Shown here piece after piece: positions 42,582 through 50,756 of a stretch of DNA of 64,000 nucleotides (position 1 is its first letter; each line of letters opens with the position of its first letter). The notes beneath the pieces were generated by a model. That model searched no databases. It was not told the origin of the DNA and saw only the letters and a program-made list of their open reading frames with translations. The stretch spans positions 248,001-312,000 of the forward strand of contig JAZGUH010000720.1 in assembly GCA_037893225.1 (NCBI GenBank). Direction: 5' to 3'. Made by a program: the position numbers and the translations under genes. Origin of the DNA: Hippasteria phrygiana (Eukaryota > Echinodermata > Asteroidea > Valvatida > Goniasteridae).

Positions 42582-43859
42582 ATGAACGCAATTTATGGAA
42601 GCAAACTGAATCCACACAGAAGTTTAAAAAATCCTAGAGCGTTGAAGGGGTTGAGGCAATCGTTGGTTCTTACTCATAATCCTAGTACCGCGTCGGCTGG
42701 CAGTCTGTTGATCGTTGAATTTCCTATGTTGAGTCAAGACGATGTAGTCGTACCGGGTACTGTACGATTAGCTTTTAATATAGACTTAGAATCTGAAGGC
42801 ACTGGCGAAGACGATGCAAGAACTCTATATTATAACGTCGCACGAAATTTAATTAGTGGCGTAAGAATCAAACTAGAAGGTAAAGATTTCGTAGCGTTTA
42901 CGGATGCCGATGTATATAACGCGTATAAAGACTTGTGGCGACCAGCCAGCGCGAACGATGCGTATCGAGGACTCGAAGATAGTAACGTTACGAAACTCAG
43001 AATCGGCGCTAGCGATGGGGTTGATAGCGCGAATGGTGGAAAAGACAAAGCGATTGCCAACGCTTACGGTAACCGATATTACATTCCTCTAGATTTTGAA
43101 ATGCTTACGGATCATCAGCCTTTTAGTCCATCGACGCTCAAAGACAGACTAACTTACGAATTTACATTTAACGATCACGCGAGCGTAGTAAAATCTACCG
43201 ATAATAACGCGAAGTATAAAATTTCGGGGTTAGATCTCGAGTTTGAAACGGTGACTAATAAAACATTGGCCGATAATATCAGACTAAAATATCTAGGTAA
43301 AACTCAGTTTCTATACGAAAAAGTTCAAAGATATACGGTTTTAACGTTAAACAAGTCCGATACTACTTGGAACATTAATCTAAATCAAGCCATTAGAAGT
43401 CTCAAAGGTATACTTCTTTTATTTAAAGCATCGGGCGAAAAAGATCCTAGAATTTTTTATAATCCAAAGATCGAAAAAGTAGACGTTACGATAGAGGGTA
43501 AGCCGAATCAATTGTATAGTCAGGGCATGAAGCGTTATCAACACTGGGATGAGATTACCAAGTTTTTCGGCGACTCTAATACAGAATTTGGTGCCAGCGT
43601 GTGCAAAGACTTGGGCTTGCACGATATGACGATAGGCTCCTACTTAAGCACTAGTTACGGTCTTTGGCTAGATACGAGGGTAACCGACGACAACAAAAGT
43701 CACGGTTCTGGCAGGAAAATAGGAGACGTAGGTGGGGGTATTTCTCTCCATTTAGAAAGAGAGGCCGAGATAGCTGGTGCTCTAAAATGTTACGTTTTCT
43801 TGGTGATGGATGGTCAGTTGGTGCTAGAAGATGGAAGATTTAGCGGTAGTTACTCTTAA
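42582..43859 (+). CDS. Probable major capsid protein (jelly-roll type)
   Basis: 425 aa from MNAIYGSKLNP. An earlier in-frame ATG at 42537 overlaps the previous gene and encodes a non-conserved leader, so it is rejected. The sequence is beta-rich with few hydrophobic runs: VIVEFP-like and VPGTVRLAF strands near the start, DADVYNAYKDLW, YGNRYYIPLDFEML and a C-terminal HGSGRKIG..HLEREAEIAGAL block. Its size, the absence of membrane segments and its place directly upstream of the packaging ATPase fit a double-jelly-roll capsid protein of the Polinton lineage. I infer this; no catalytic motif can prove it. Alternatives are another abundant virion shell protein, or the 531-aa protein being the capsid. 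Confidence 0.65.
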   Translation: MNAIYGSKLNPHRSLKNPRALKGLRQSLVLTHNPSTASAGSLLIVEFPMLSQDDVVVPGTVRLAFNIDLESEGTGEDDARTLYYNVARNLISGVRIKLEGKDFVAFTDADVYNAYKDLWRPASANDAYRGLEDSNVTKLRIGASDGVDSANGGKDKAIANAYGNRYYIPLDFEMLTDHQPFSPSTLKDRLTYEFTFNDHASVVKSTDNNAKYKISGLDLEFETVTNKTLADNIRLKYLGKTQFLYEKVQRYTVLTLNKSDTTWNINLNQAIRSLKGILLLFKASGEKDPRIFYNPKIEKVDVTIEGKPNQLYSQGMKRYQHWDEITKFFGDSNTEFGASVCKDLGLHDMTIGSYLSTSYGLWLDTRVTDDNKSHGSGRKIGDVGGGISLHLEREAEIAGALKCYVFLVMDGQLVLEDGRFSGSYS

Positions 43860-43878
43860 AATAGTCTTTACTATAAAT

Positions 43879-44517
43879 ATGTATAAAACGTTTCCAAAAA
43901 CACCACACTGCGCGCTAGTATGCGGTAGGACTAATTCGGGCAAAACCAAATATATTTTAGATCTATTAGAAACTGAGTATAAAGATCACTTTGAAAATAT
44001 CGTAGTTATTTGTCCTACGTTGAGTAACAACAAGACTTATCGCGAGAGACGTTGGTTGTGGTTAGATCCCGAGATATACCTATGCGATTTAGAGGTAGAA
44101 AAAGTGTCTCTCAACGAAGCTTTAGCATTTTATAGAGCTCGATTTAAAGGATCGCACGTTCTGTTTTTGATAGACGATTGTAGCTCGGAACAAGACATAA
44201 AATATCGTAAGGCGGCGCTCGGGAAAAACACTTGCGTTTTAACAAAATTGGCGTTTAGCGGTAGGCACGACAATCACTACTGTTGGTTAATGACTCAAAA
44301 GTATAATTGCGTAATGACAGATTTTAGAGCTCAAACTGCATTTGTCGTATTGTTCTATTGCAAAGATAAAAATAGTTTCGATCAATGTCTTGATGAAAAT
44401 GATGCGGTTCCTTTAGAAGAAAGATCGAGAATTAAAAAGATTTTAAGAGATGTGCCTTTTAGTAAATTATTGGTAAAAACTGATCCTCCTGTCTGTTGGC
44501 AGTTGATCTATAGTTGA
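43879..44517 (+). CDS. Genome-packaging ATPase (FtsK/HerA, A32-like)
   Basis: 212 aa from MYKTFPKTPH. The longer frame from 43831 would overlap the capsid gene. Walker A is GRTNSGKT (residues 16-23) and Walker B VLFLIDDC (94-101). CWLMTQKYN (near 150) matches the sensor-type motif of A32-like ATPases. This enzyme would pump the element DNA into the preformed capsid. It follows the capsid candidate by 19 bp behind TACTATAAAT. Its final codons (QLIYS) are encoded by the start of the downstream GATCTATAGTT repeat, so the array has grown out of, or invaded, the 3' end of the gene. Confidence 0.9.
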   Translation: MYKTFPKTPHCALVCGRTNSGKTKYILDLLETEYKDHFENIVVICPTLSNNKTYRERRWLWLDPEIYLCDLEVEKVSLNEALAFYRARFKGSHVLFLIDDCSSEQDIKYRKAALGKNTCVLTKLAFSGRHDNHYCWLMTQKYNCVMTDFRAQTAFVVLFYCKDKNSFDQCLDENDAVPLEERSRIKKILRDVPFSKLLVKTDPPVCWQLIYS

Positions 44518-44702
44518 TCTATAGTTGATCTATTAGATACCTATTAGATAACTATTAGATAACTATTAGATGATTTATAGATGATTTATAGATAGCTGAT
44601 AGATACCTGTTAGATACCTGTTAGATAACTGATAGATAACTGATAGATGATCTATAGATAACTGATAGATAACTAATAGATCATCTACAGATTATCTAGT
44701 CA
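44506..44702. repeat. Decanucleotide-type repeat tract between ATPase and next gene
   Basis: About 190 bp built from short variant units such as TTGATCTATAG, CTATTAGATAA, TTTATAGATGA and CTGATAGATAA, about 10-11 bp each, ending ATCTAGTCATCTATAAAAT at the next start codon. It is the only repeated and the longest non-coding tract between genes inside the element. It could be a protein-binding or replication region, or slippage-driven filler. Confidence 0.85.
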
Positions 44703-44712
44703 TCTATAAAAT

Positions 44713-44928
44713 ATGATAGAATATCTAGACCTATTATTAAAACTAGTAATAGCCATCAACTTATCTTTATTTTCTTACGATTATATTTCTTGTAGAAATA
44801 AGATTAAAAAATATAGTTCTATTTTAAATGAGCAAGTCGATAGAATCTCTAAGCACGTTATCTCAAGAACCTCATCCAATAGTAGCTGCTACACCCACGA
44901 TCCCAGAAGCAACTATGCACAAAAATAG
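44713..44928 (+). CDS. Possible small membrane protein
   Basis: 71 aa with one N-terminal hydrophobic segment (LLLKLVIAINLSLF, about residues 7-20) and a basic, serine-rich tail. It starts directly after a TATA-like CTATAAAAT and overlaps the next gene by about 100 bp in another frame. No family recognised. It could be a genuine overlapping gene or a chance frame; the promoter-like leader favours the former. Confidence 0.5.
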   Translation: MIEYLDLLLKLVIAINLSLFSYDYISCRNKIKKYSSILNEQVDRISKHVISRTSSNSSCYTHDPRSNYAQK

Positions 44929-45517
44929 ACTTTTGGGTGTAGTTGCGAGTGGTGATTCTAAAAAATATTTCGGTAAAGAATACTCCATCAATGAAATAGA
45001 GGGCTTGACTGTGGAAAAACAAGAAAAGCTATATAAAAGACACGAAGCCAAGCTCGGTAAAGAAATGATAGTCAGTTTGGGGAGTTGCGTGTTGACTTTT
45101 TACGCAAAAGCTTTAGGCGCGACTTTGCCGCTGGCTTCACCATTCGGTTATAAACTTTGTTTAGATTCTGAAGAAGCCCTTATCAACGACTTAGAAAAAG
45201 ACCCCGTTATTTCTAGCAGCTTGTCCAGTTTACTTTGCGAAGTGCATTACAGTTATGGGATTTATTTATCTCCTTTGGTGGCTATGATGATCACGACTAA
45301 ACATTTACAGGTAGATAGTAGTAATACTATTACAAATAATAGTAGTATTATTATAAAAGATGAGTCTAGAAACGACAACGACGGATCAAGTAGCAGAGAC
45401 TCCCCCGCCTCCCCAAGAGACTCCCCAAGAGCCGGCTCCGCCTCCCCAAGAGCCGGCTCCGCCTCCCCAAGAGTCGGCTCTATCAAGAGTCACAAAAAAA
45501 AGAGCAAAAGACCCTAA
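44828..45517 (+). CDS. Unknown element protein with serine-rich basic tail
   Basis: 229 aa. The N-terminal half has a hydrophobic stretch (about residues 76-110, ending PLASPFGYKLCL). Residues 120-160 are helical and apolar. The tail (170-229) is low complexity: S/D/N, then three ASPRAGS-type repeats, then KKKSKRP. It overlaps the 71-aa frame at its start and the 140-aa gene at its end, where a repeated GAGCCGGCTCCGCCTCCCCA unit is read in two frames. Function unknown; the basic tail could bind DNA. Confidence 0.7.
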   Translation: MSKSIESLSTLSQEPHPIVAATPTIPEATMHKNRLLGVVASGDSKKYFGKEYSINEIEGLTVEKQEKLYKRHEAKLGKEMIVSLGSCVLTFYAKALGATLPLASPFGYKLCLDSEEALINDLEKDPVISSSLSSLLCEVHYSYGIYLSPLVAMMITTKHLQVDSSNTITNNSSIIIKDESRNDNDGSSSRDSPASPRDSPRAGSASPRAGSASPRVGSIKSHKKKSKRP

Positions 45518-45782
45518 AAGAGTAGAGCAAGGTAAAACACTGGCTGAAAGAAACAGAAAGATGAAAGAACAAATACAACAAATGCAAAGTATAGAAGAAG
45601 AGCAAACGCCATCGCCAACGATGAGAGACATTCCGAGCTGGGGATATGCGATAGTTGGTTTGGTTGTTTTAGGAATTGGATATCTCGCGTTTAAAAAGAG
45701 TAAACCTGTAGATTCGCAGCGGGTAGGAGTTACGATCGCAACTTCAACCCCTAAAGTTGAAGAACTATTAGAAATGGAATAA
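45360..45782 (+). CDS. Proline-rich single-pass membrane protein
   Basis: 140 aa. Proline/glutamate repeats (PPPQEP, residues 15-40), a basic helical block DPKRVEQGKTLAERNRKMKE (about 50-70), and a membrane segment WGYAIVGLVVLGIGYLAF (about 94-111) followed by a short tail. The DPKRV..GK block followed by an anchor is a recurring design in small proteins of Polinton-type elements. It overlaps the last 158 bp of the preceding gene in a different frame, so the Pro-rich and Ser-Pro-rich segments are two readings of one DNA repeat. Membrane-bound virion component is a guess. Confidence 0.8.
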   Translation: MSLETTTTDQVAETPPPPQETPQEPAPPPQEPAPPPQESALSRVTKKRAKDPKRVEQGKTLAERNRKMKEQIQQMQSIEEEQTPSPTMRDIPSWGYAIVGLVVLGIGYLAFKKSKPVDSQRVGVTIATSTPKVEELLEME

Positions 45783-45814
45783 ATAAAAAAAAAAAAAATG
45801 TTAGTACAAGTAAA

Positions 45815-46048
45815 ATGGATACGAAGAACGTTGCAAATACTCTTTATCACGGCGCTGTGTTGAGTTTGTTGACCGTAGGTTATACTATGTTGAGTAAAAA
45901 ACTTTTGAAAATTAAGCCCGCCGATTTAGGAAAGTTAGACGTAGAAGATACGGTTAAAATCACCGCTACGGTAGGTAGCGCTCTAGCTACTCAGACTTGG
46001 TTGGTGAGTCAAGGAATAATTCCTCAGAATGTGGTAAATACTACGTAA
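45815..46048 (+). CDS. Small hydrophobic protein
   Basis: 77 aa. Hydrophobic segment at residues 7-27 (YHGAVLSLLTVGYTML), a KPADLGKLDVEDTVKI block, then a second semi-hydrophobic segment ending QGIIPQNV. I recognise the ADLGKLD..GIIP pattern as a recurring small protein of invertebrate Polinton-type elements, of unknown role. Preceded by an A-run and TAAAATGG; followed 25 bp later by the next gene. Confidence 0.8.
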   Translation: MDTKNVANTLYHGAVLSLLTVGYTMLSKKLLKIKPADLGKLDVEDTVKITATVGSALATQTWLVSQGIIPQNVVNTT

Positions 46049-46050
46049 AA

Positions 46051-46076
46051 TATAAAATATACGACTTTATAAAATG
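46051..46076 (+). promoter_or_regulatory. Putative element promoter/leader, copy 1
   Basis: The 26 bases ending at the ATG of the coiled-coil gene contain TATAAAATA and then TATACGACTTTATAAAATG. They are identical to 47692-47717 before the next gene. Coding sequences around them are unrelated, so the identity suggests a functional promoter or leader, probably of one expression class. Confidence 0.7.
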
Positions 46077-47684
46077 GCTGAAGGTGGAGAAGATTTCGAA
46101 ACGGGCGAGCGAGGTCGAGAAGACGAACAAAATGATGCTGATGCCGATGACCAAGATTATCAAGATGCCAATGACGGCGATGATTTAAGAATAGACCCCG
46201 ACTATGATTATGAATTAGATAGATCGGCTGAACCACAACCGCCTACGACGATTGATGAAGCTGGTAATATTATAGATAATCGTCGCGATTTTTATAAAGA
46301 AGGTGTAGCTAATGATTTTTATAATTCTATAGAAAAAGGCGGCTTTGTTAGACCAAAACTCATTAGGTACGAACTTTTTACTAAAGATAAAAAAGGTATT
46401 TACTTCGACGGTGTTAGATTGACTGATAAAAAAAATCCCGGTAGATATGTAGGTGAAGTGACGTTAAAAAAAAACTTTGATGCGAAGTTTCCAAACGGAG
46501 ACTTTGCTATATTTTTAAGAGACGATTTGGGTTTGGTAAAAACTAGAACGACGAAATTAGGTCCTACAAGCGTAGCTACGCAATTACAACAAGAAATAAG
46601 CCAGATACACCTCGAAAATATTGAGATTAGTGAACTTCCAAAAGCGGTCGATGATGTTAACAATATCGTAAAAGAAGTAGTCGTAGATGTATTGAGAGAA
46701 GAAGTAGATTTAACGAAACAAGATGTTGATTTTGCTGGATTAGTATATGAACTAGATGGACAACTTGATATATTAAATCAACGAAAAAAAGAATTAGATG
46801 AACAAGCGAAAGTATTAGTTGAACGAGAAAATGTAGTAGATAAAACATTAAATATATTAAGTGGGCGAGTAGAAACATTAGATAGATCGAGAGAGGTAGT
46901 AGATAAACGAAAAACAGCATTATATGAACGAGAAAAAGTATTAGCTGAACGAGAAAAAATATTAGCTGAACGAGAAAAAGTAATTGCTAAAATTACAGGA
47001 TTAAAGAACCTTAGAGAAATTGCTGGTTTAAGCAAAGCGTTAGAAACTAGCAAAGGTGAGTTAAATTTAAATTTAGCTCGATTAAGAAGGTTAGATGATG
47101 AAATTAATCAAACCAAAGCTGAACTAACTGAAGCAATGAGCGAAGAAGAGAGACGAGAAATATCCAATCGATTAAAAGATTTACATGATGAAAGATCCGC
47201 TAGAATGACAGCGGTGCGAGAAAATGAACGAGGAGTCAAAGAAACGTATAATAAAATACTAGATGGTGCCTCGCTAGGAGAAAGGATTAGAAATCTGTTT
47301 CGAGAACAGGGTGTGACGATCGTTAGTGTATTGACCGCGATTTCTTTAGCTATAACTACGATCGTTACTGCTATTGGTTGGGGTATTTCGGCTGCAGCAG
47401 CTGGTGCGGCTGCAGCGGTTGTTCCTGCTCCGACTCCGGTTCCGCCTAAGCCCGGAGATAACGTGAAAGATTGGATAAGTAATCATTTAAAAAACTTGGC
47501 TAATTTGCTAAAAAAGCTCGGGGGTAAGTTATTAGCCGCTTTACCGGGTATTTTGGGTAGTATCGCGAGTTGGTTGTTCAATCTATTGAGCAAGTCGGTA
47601 GGTTGGTTGGCGGAGCACGTGTGGGCGTTATTGGTAGGTGTCGGTACTTTGATTCTAGTATACATGCAAAAAAAATTAAAATAA
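46074..47684 (+). CDS. Long coiled-coil membrane protein
   Basis: 536 aa. The acidic N-terminus (residues 1-60) is followed by a globular part with GEVTLKKNFDAKFPNGDFAI (about 120-140), then a long coiled coil (about 220-400) with repeats such as REKVLAEREKILAEREKV. A hydrophobic region (about 414-446, ISLAITTIVTAIGWG), a proline hinge (PAPTPVPPKPGD) and an amphipathic stretch lead to a final anchor (VWALLVGVGTLILVYM). Similar layouts occur in Polinton-type elements; role unknown. A membrane-spanning structural or entry-related protein is possible but unproven. Confidence 0.85.
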   Translation: MAEGGEDFETGERGREDEQNDADADDQDYQDANDGDDLRIDPDYDYELDRSAEPQPPTTIDEAGNIIDNRRDFYKEGVANDFYNSIEKGGFVRPKLIRYELFTKDKKGIYFDGVRLTDKKNPGRYVGEVTLKKNFDAKFPNGDFAIFLRDDLGLVKTRTTKLGPTSVATQLQQEISQIHLENIEISELPKAVDDVNNIVKEVVVDVLREEVDLTKQDVDFAGLVYELDGQLDILNQRKKELDEQAKVLVERENVVDKTLNILSGRVETLDRSREVVDKRKTALYEREKVLAEREKILAEREKVIAKITGLKNLREIAGLSKALETSKGELNLNLARLRRLDDEINQTKAELTEAMSEEERREISNRLKDLHDERSARMTAVRENERGVKETYNKILDGASLGERIRNLFREQGVTIVSVLTAISLAITTIVTAIGWGISAAAAGAAAAVVPAPTPVPPKPGDNVKDWISNHLKNLANLLKKLGGKLLAALPGILGSIASWLFNLLSKSVGWLAEHVWALLVGVGTLILVYMQKKLK

Positions 47685-47691
47685 TAAGTCA

Positions 47692-47717
47692 TATAAAATA
47701 TACGACTTTATAAAATG
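47692..47717 (+). promoter_or_regulatory. Putative element promoter/leader, copy 2
   Basis: Exact copy of 46051-46076, including the start codon, placed before the 211-aa gene. It lies in the 30-bp gap after the coiled-coil gene. Confidence 0.7.
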
Positions 47718-48350
47718 ACCGCAGAATCCGTTTACCCTAAATTGCCCGTTGTCTCGAGTGAAACGAATGAGTCTTCAGTCTTTAGGTTAAATAAAATCGA
47801 ACGTGTGCAAAAAGAGATAGCCAACGAGAGAGATAAGAGAGAACGGTTGCACAAAAAGTATAATAAAATTATTACCTGTTTATCTAACGCAGAGACCGTT
47901 ATAGAATGTTTAGGAGCTTTATCCGGTACAATAGGCATAGTCAGCGTTGTTGGTATCATTAGTATACCTGTAGGTGTGGTGTTAGAAGGATTAGCTGTAG
48001 GATGCGTGGGTGTAAGTTTGGCATTAAAACGATTTAGTAAAAAGTTTAGAGGTAAAGCTAAGAAACACGATGAGATTAGAGTAGTAGCAGAAACAAAATT
48101 AAATACGATAAATGAATTAGTGTCTCAGGCCGTAGACGATGGCGATGTAAGTCACGAAGAATTTACTTTGATTAACGATGAATTAAAAAAGTTTTACGGA
48201 ATGAAAGAAGCTATTAGAACGCAAACTAAAGCGAGAGAAGAGTCCGTTAGAAATCAAAAAGAAATAGACGATGAGGTTGAAAAGAAAGTGGTCGAGCTTC
48301 TAGCGAAAGAAAAAAAAGATCTTATCGCAAAACTTACAACTTTAAATTAG
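47715..48350 (+). CDS. Helical membrane-hairpin protein
   Basis: 211 aa. A helical N-terminus (residues 25-60), a long hydrophobic region (about 65-103, GALSGTIGIVSVVGIISIP then GLAVGCVGVSL) that could form a membrane hairpin, then a charged helical C-terminus with KKHDEIRVVAETKLNTI and ISHEEF-like blocks. The KAKKHDEIRV..A..KLNTI pattern is a common conserved protein of invertebrate Polinton-type elements; its function is not known to me. It is the last gene before the right terminal repeat. Confidence 0.85.
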   Translation: MTAESVYPKLPVVSSETNESSVFRLNKIERVQKEIANERDKRERLHKKYNKIITCLSNAETVIECLGALSGTIGIVSVVGIISIPVGVVLEGLAVGCVGVSLALKRFSKKFRGKAKKHDEIRVVAETKLNTINELVSQAVDDGDVSHEEFTLINDELKKFYGMKEAIRTQTKAREESVRNQKEIDDEVEKKVVELLAKEKKDLIAKLTTLN

Positions 48351-48485
48351 AAATATGTAAAGAGTATAAGTGTGATTTTAACGTGAGTCCATTGAGACCT
48401 CCTGATTATGAGAGTTTAGAGACTAGGCCTAGCGCTCCTTGCAAAGAGTAGTTGTAGTTAGTAACGCAGTAGATCTATGTAACAC

Positions 48486-48528
48486 AAAAAAACCTCACCT
48501 CTACTGAGTGTAGAGGTGAGGTTTTTTT
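48486..48528 (+). terminator. Perfect 19-bp hairpin near the right end
   Basis: AAAAAAACCTCACCTCTAC (48486-48504), loop TGAGT, exact complement (48510-48528), then another T. It resembles an intrinsic terminator or an RNA-end hairpin, about 135 bp after the last gene and 28 bp inside the terminal repeat. A structural element for replication or packaging is an alternative. Confidence 0.6.
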
Positions 48529-48555
48529 TGCCTTGCGGCAAATCATGTTTTGCCT

Positions 48556-48792
48556 TTTTTCGCCCGGGCGCCCGGGAGATTTCGTACGCTTGTGGGATAT
48601 GGAAAACACTTTTTATTTTCTTGATTTTGTGCTAATTTTGGTGTGTAGTAACCCAGCAAAATTTTGAATTAAATTTGGGCGATTTTTGATTATTTTTGTT
48701 TTTAAAAAATTTGACGTATGTACCTACAGTAAAATTGGGGAAGAAAGTGAAAAAATAGGATTTGTCGCTGAATCGGCAATTACCATACTACT
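48556..48792 (-). repeat. Right terminal inverted repeat
   Basis: Reverse complement of the left repeat. It ends CCATACTACT at 48792, followed by the target duplication CTACT. The inner boundary has a CGCCCGGGCGCCCGGG palindrome. Confidence 0.95.
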
Positions 48793-50360
48793 CTACTAGA
48801 ATTAAATGTTTTTTGGGTTTTTCTTTTTTTCGTAGCATTTACAGTATGTACAAAACTTTATGCAGGTCAGCGTAACAGTATTTGCTAGCATGTACATGTA
48901 ACCCCCAAATCCATTTATTTTTGAAAACTATAGCAAAAGCAAACGATGTACACTACATTTAAATGAGCATGCTCTTTTGGAAAAAAATAATTACTACAAT
49001 TGTTGTGAGATGCATACATGTACATGTTCTGTGTTTCACCAGGATTCCCATTTTTACAGCAGAAAATGGAAGTCATTTGAAACTACATGTATTGAGCTTG
49101 GTGAGAACAAAGTGATTACACATACATAGCCATTCAGATGCAAATGAAATGTTTTGGATACATGTACATTGCTGGTCAAGATGAAGTAAGATTTTGTTTT
49201 GATATTTTTTTAAATCACGATTGTCTTTTTTCATCCATGAAGGCAGGAAATGCAATATTCATTGTTTTTTTGTTTATTGTATTTTAAATGATCATTTGTA
49301 GACAGTTTTGTGGTGTTTGTATTATAAATAAAATCGATATGACCTGTGAACACAGTACTTGTACATGTTCAAGCATGCAAATAAAAAAATCAGTTGCCAA
49401 TTAAAGTGTAATCAATCCCCATGTTGCTGTTACAAAATTGGAGCAAGCCACATGTTCAAAAATAATATACTCATTGGGTCACTTTCTTTTGGACCCTGTG
49501 GTTTCCGAAGACTTTGAACAATAATTATAATACATTTACATGTAGCTTGCCAGTGGGATTTAAAATGCATTACTTGGGAATAACGTTACAAATTTCACTT
49601 TCCAGAAAAAAATCTGCATGGGTTTACTGTCTGTACAGTGGAATTACATGTACCCACTACTGAGATATTTTTGAAATTTTGGAACATTGAATAATCTTTG
49701 CAGTGTAAATACAGTAGTAAGATTCTACAAAATGCCTTCACTAATTAATTTTGCAATGCAGATACATGTAGCAAGCTATAATGTTTCATTTGTAGAATTT
49801 GTCTTAGTTTTAGATTTAGACATTAACCCTACATACATGTACACATGTACATGTACATGTACACCGTAACTACCACAAGTCTTACAAACTCCAACAGCAG
49901 GTTGTATTGTATTTTGATGTAGCGCCTTGGCACCATTACTTTACATGGAGCTACAAAAATGTATGTGTATGATGCCGAAATTTGTTACAAGTCTAAAGAA
50001 TGTGCCATATAGGGTCTACTGCATATTTGACAGGTTGCGTACACTTCCTAGTAAAAATGCTCAGAAGGTTTTATACTTCTTGAATTGGCCAACAATTTCT
50101 TTTGTGAATTTGAATTGACAAAAATGACAATGTTCATGTACATGTAACTATGGTATTAATTCAAGTGTTATTACATGCACATGATCATGTACTTGTTTAG
50201 AAATAGAGTACAGTATTGAAATCCTAGGTAACCTCAACTTTCTGAATTATTAACTAAAAATAACCTAAAAAGGGTTAGAAAAAAATACATTGTTTCTCGT
50301 TACATTGGAATATCGAGTCTCTGGGTGTTATCAGTGTTATTTTTTTTTTCATTTGAATTA
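48793..50360. other. Host intergenic DNA right of the element
   Basis: Starts with the target duplication CTACT. AT-rich, with many ACATGTA words (49018, 49158, 49840-49862). No exon continuing the helicase is visible. No gene recognised. Confidence 0.6.
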
Positions 50361-50657
50361 ATGCGCCTATCAATTGCTTCCCCCACCCCTCCTCCTGGGC
50401 TGCCCCACCCAAGATGTTGGGATTGTCACTTTTGAAGTGACAAACTCCCCACCCCTGGGGCAAAGTTTTAGTGACAATCCCGACATACATGGGTGGGGCA
50501 CTCCACCTCATGGTTTTAACTTCTGATGATGGGGAAACAATGTCAAAATTAGTGACCAAAATCACCACCCTGGGGCTTGAAAAACATGACCAAACTCCCA
50601 CATAAGACCTGGGCCAGCCCGTGGGGGAGGGGTGAGGAAAGCAATTGATAGGCGCAT
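50361..50657. mobile_element. Complete MITE, ATGCGCCTATCAATTGCTT ends
   Basis: 297 bp with perfect terminal inverted repeats ATGCGCCTATCAATTGCTT and AAGCAATTGATAGGCGCAT. The GC-rich interior has paired TTTTGAAGTGAC/GTGACCAAAAT-like parts. The body matches 19063-19345. Solo ends or fragments lie at 24285, 24728 and 31774, so this is a family with at least five members in the window. Confidence 0.9.
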
Positions 50658-50756
50658 AAAAATTACGCTATCATGTATGGTGGATAAATATATTTTTTTA
50701 ACAATCAGTATGTGAAAACAATATTCTGCGTTTACTGTGCAAGCATGTACATGTCC

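Larger units (their letters stand above)
32882..48792 (+). mobile_element. Intact Maverick/Polinton-type virus-like element
   Basis: A 15.9-kb unit bounded by 237-bp terminal inverted repeats and flanked by CTACT on both sides (32877-32881 and 48793-48797). It carries the defining gene set: protein-primed family-B DNA polymerase, retrovirus-like integrase, FtsK/HerA-type packaging ATPase and capsid candidates, with about eight further genes. All frames are open, spacing is tens of bases, and there are no introns. Two blocks on the minus strand (three penton-like genes, and the integrase) break an otherwise plus-strand order. No adenain-like protease was recognised. The ACATGTACATGT words common in the flanks are not seen inside, supporting a separate origin. 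Near-identical ends and open frames argue for recent integration. Confidence 0.95.
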
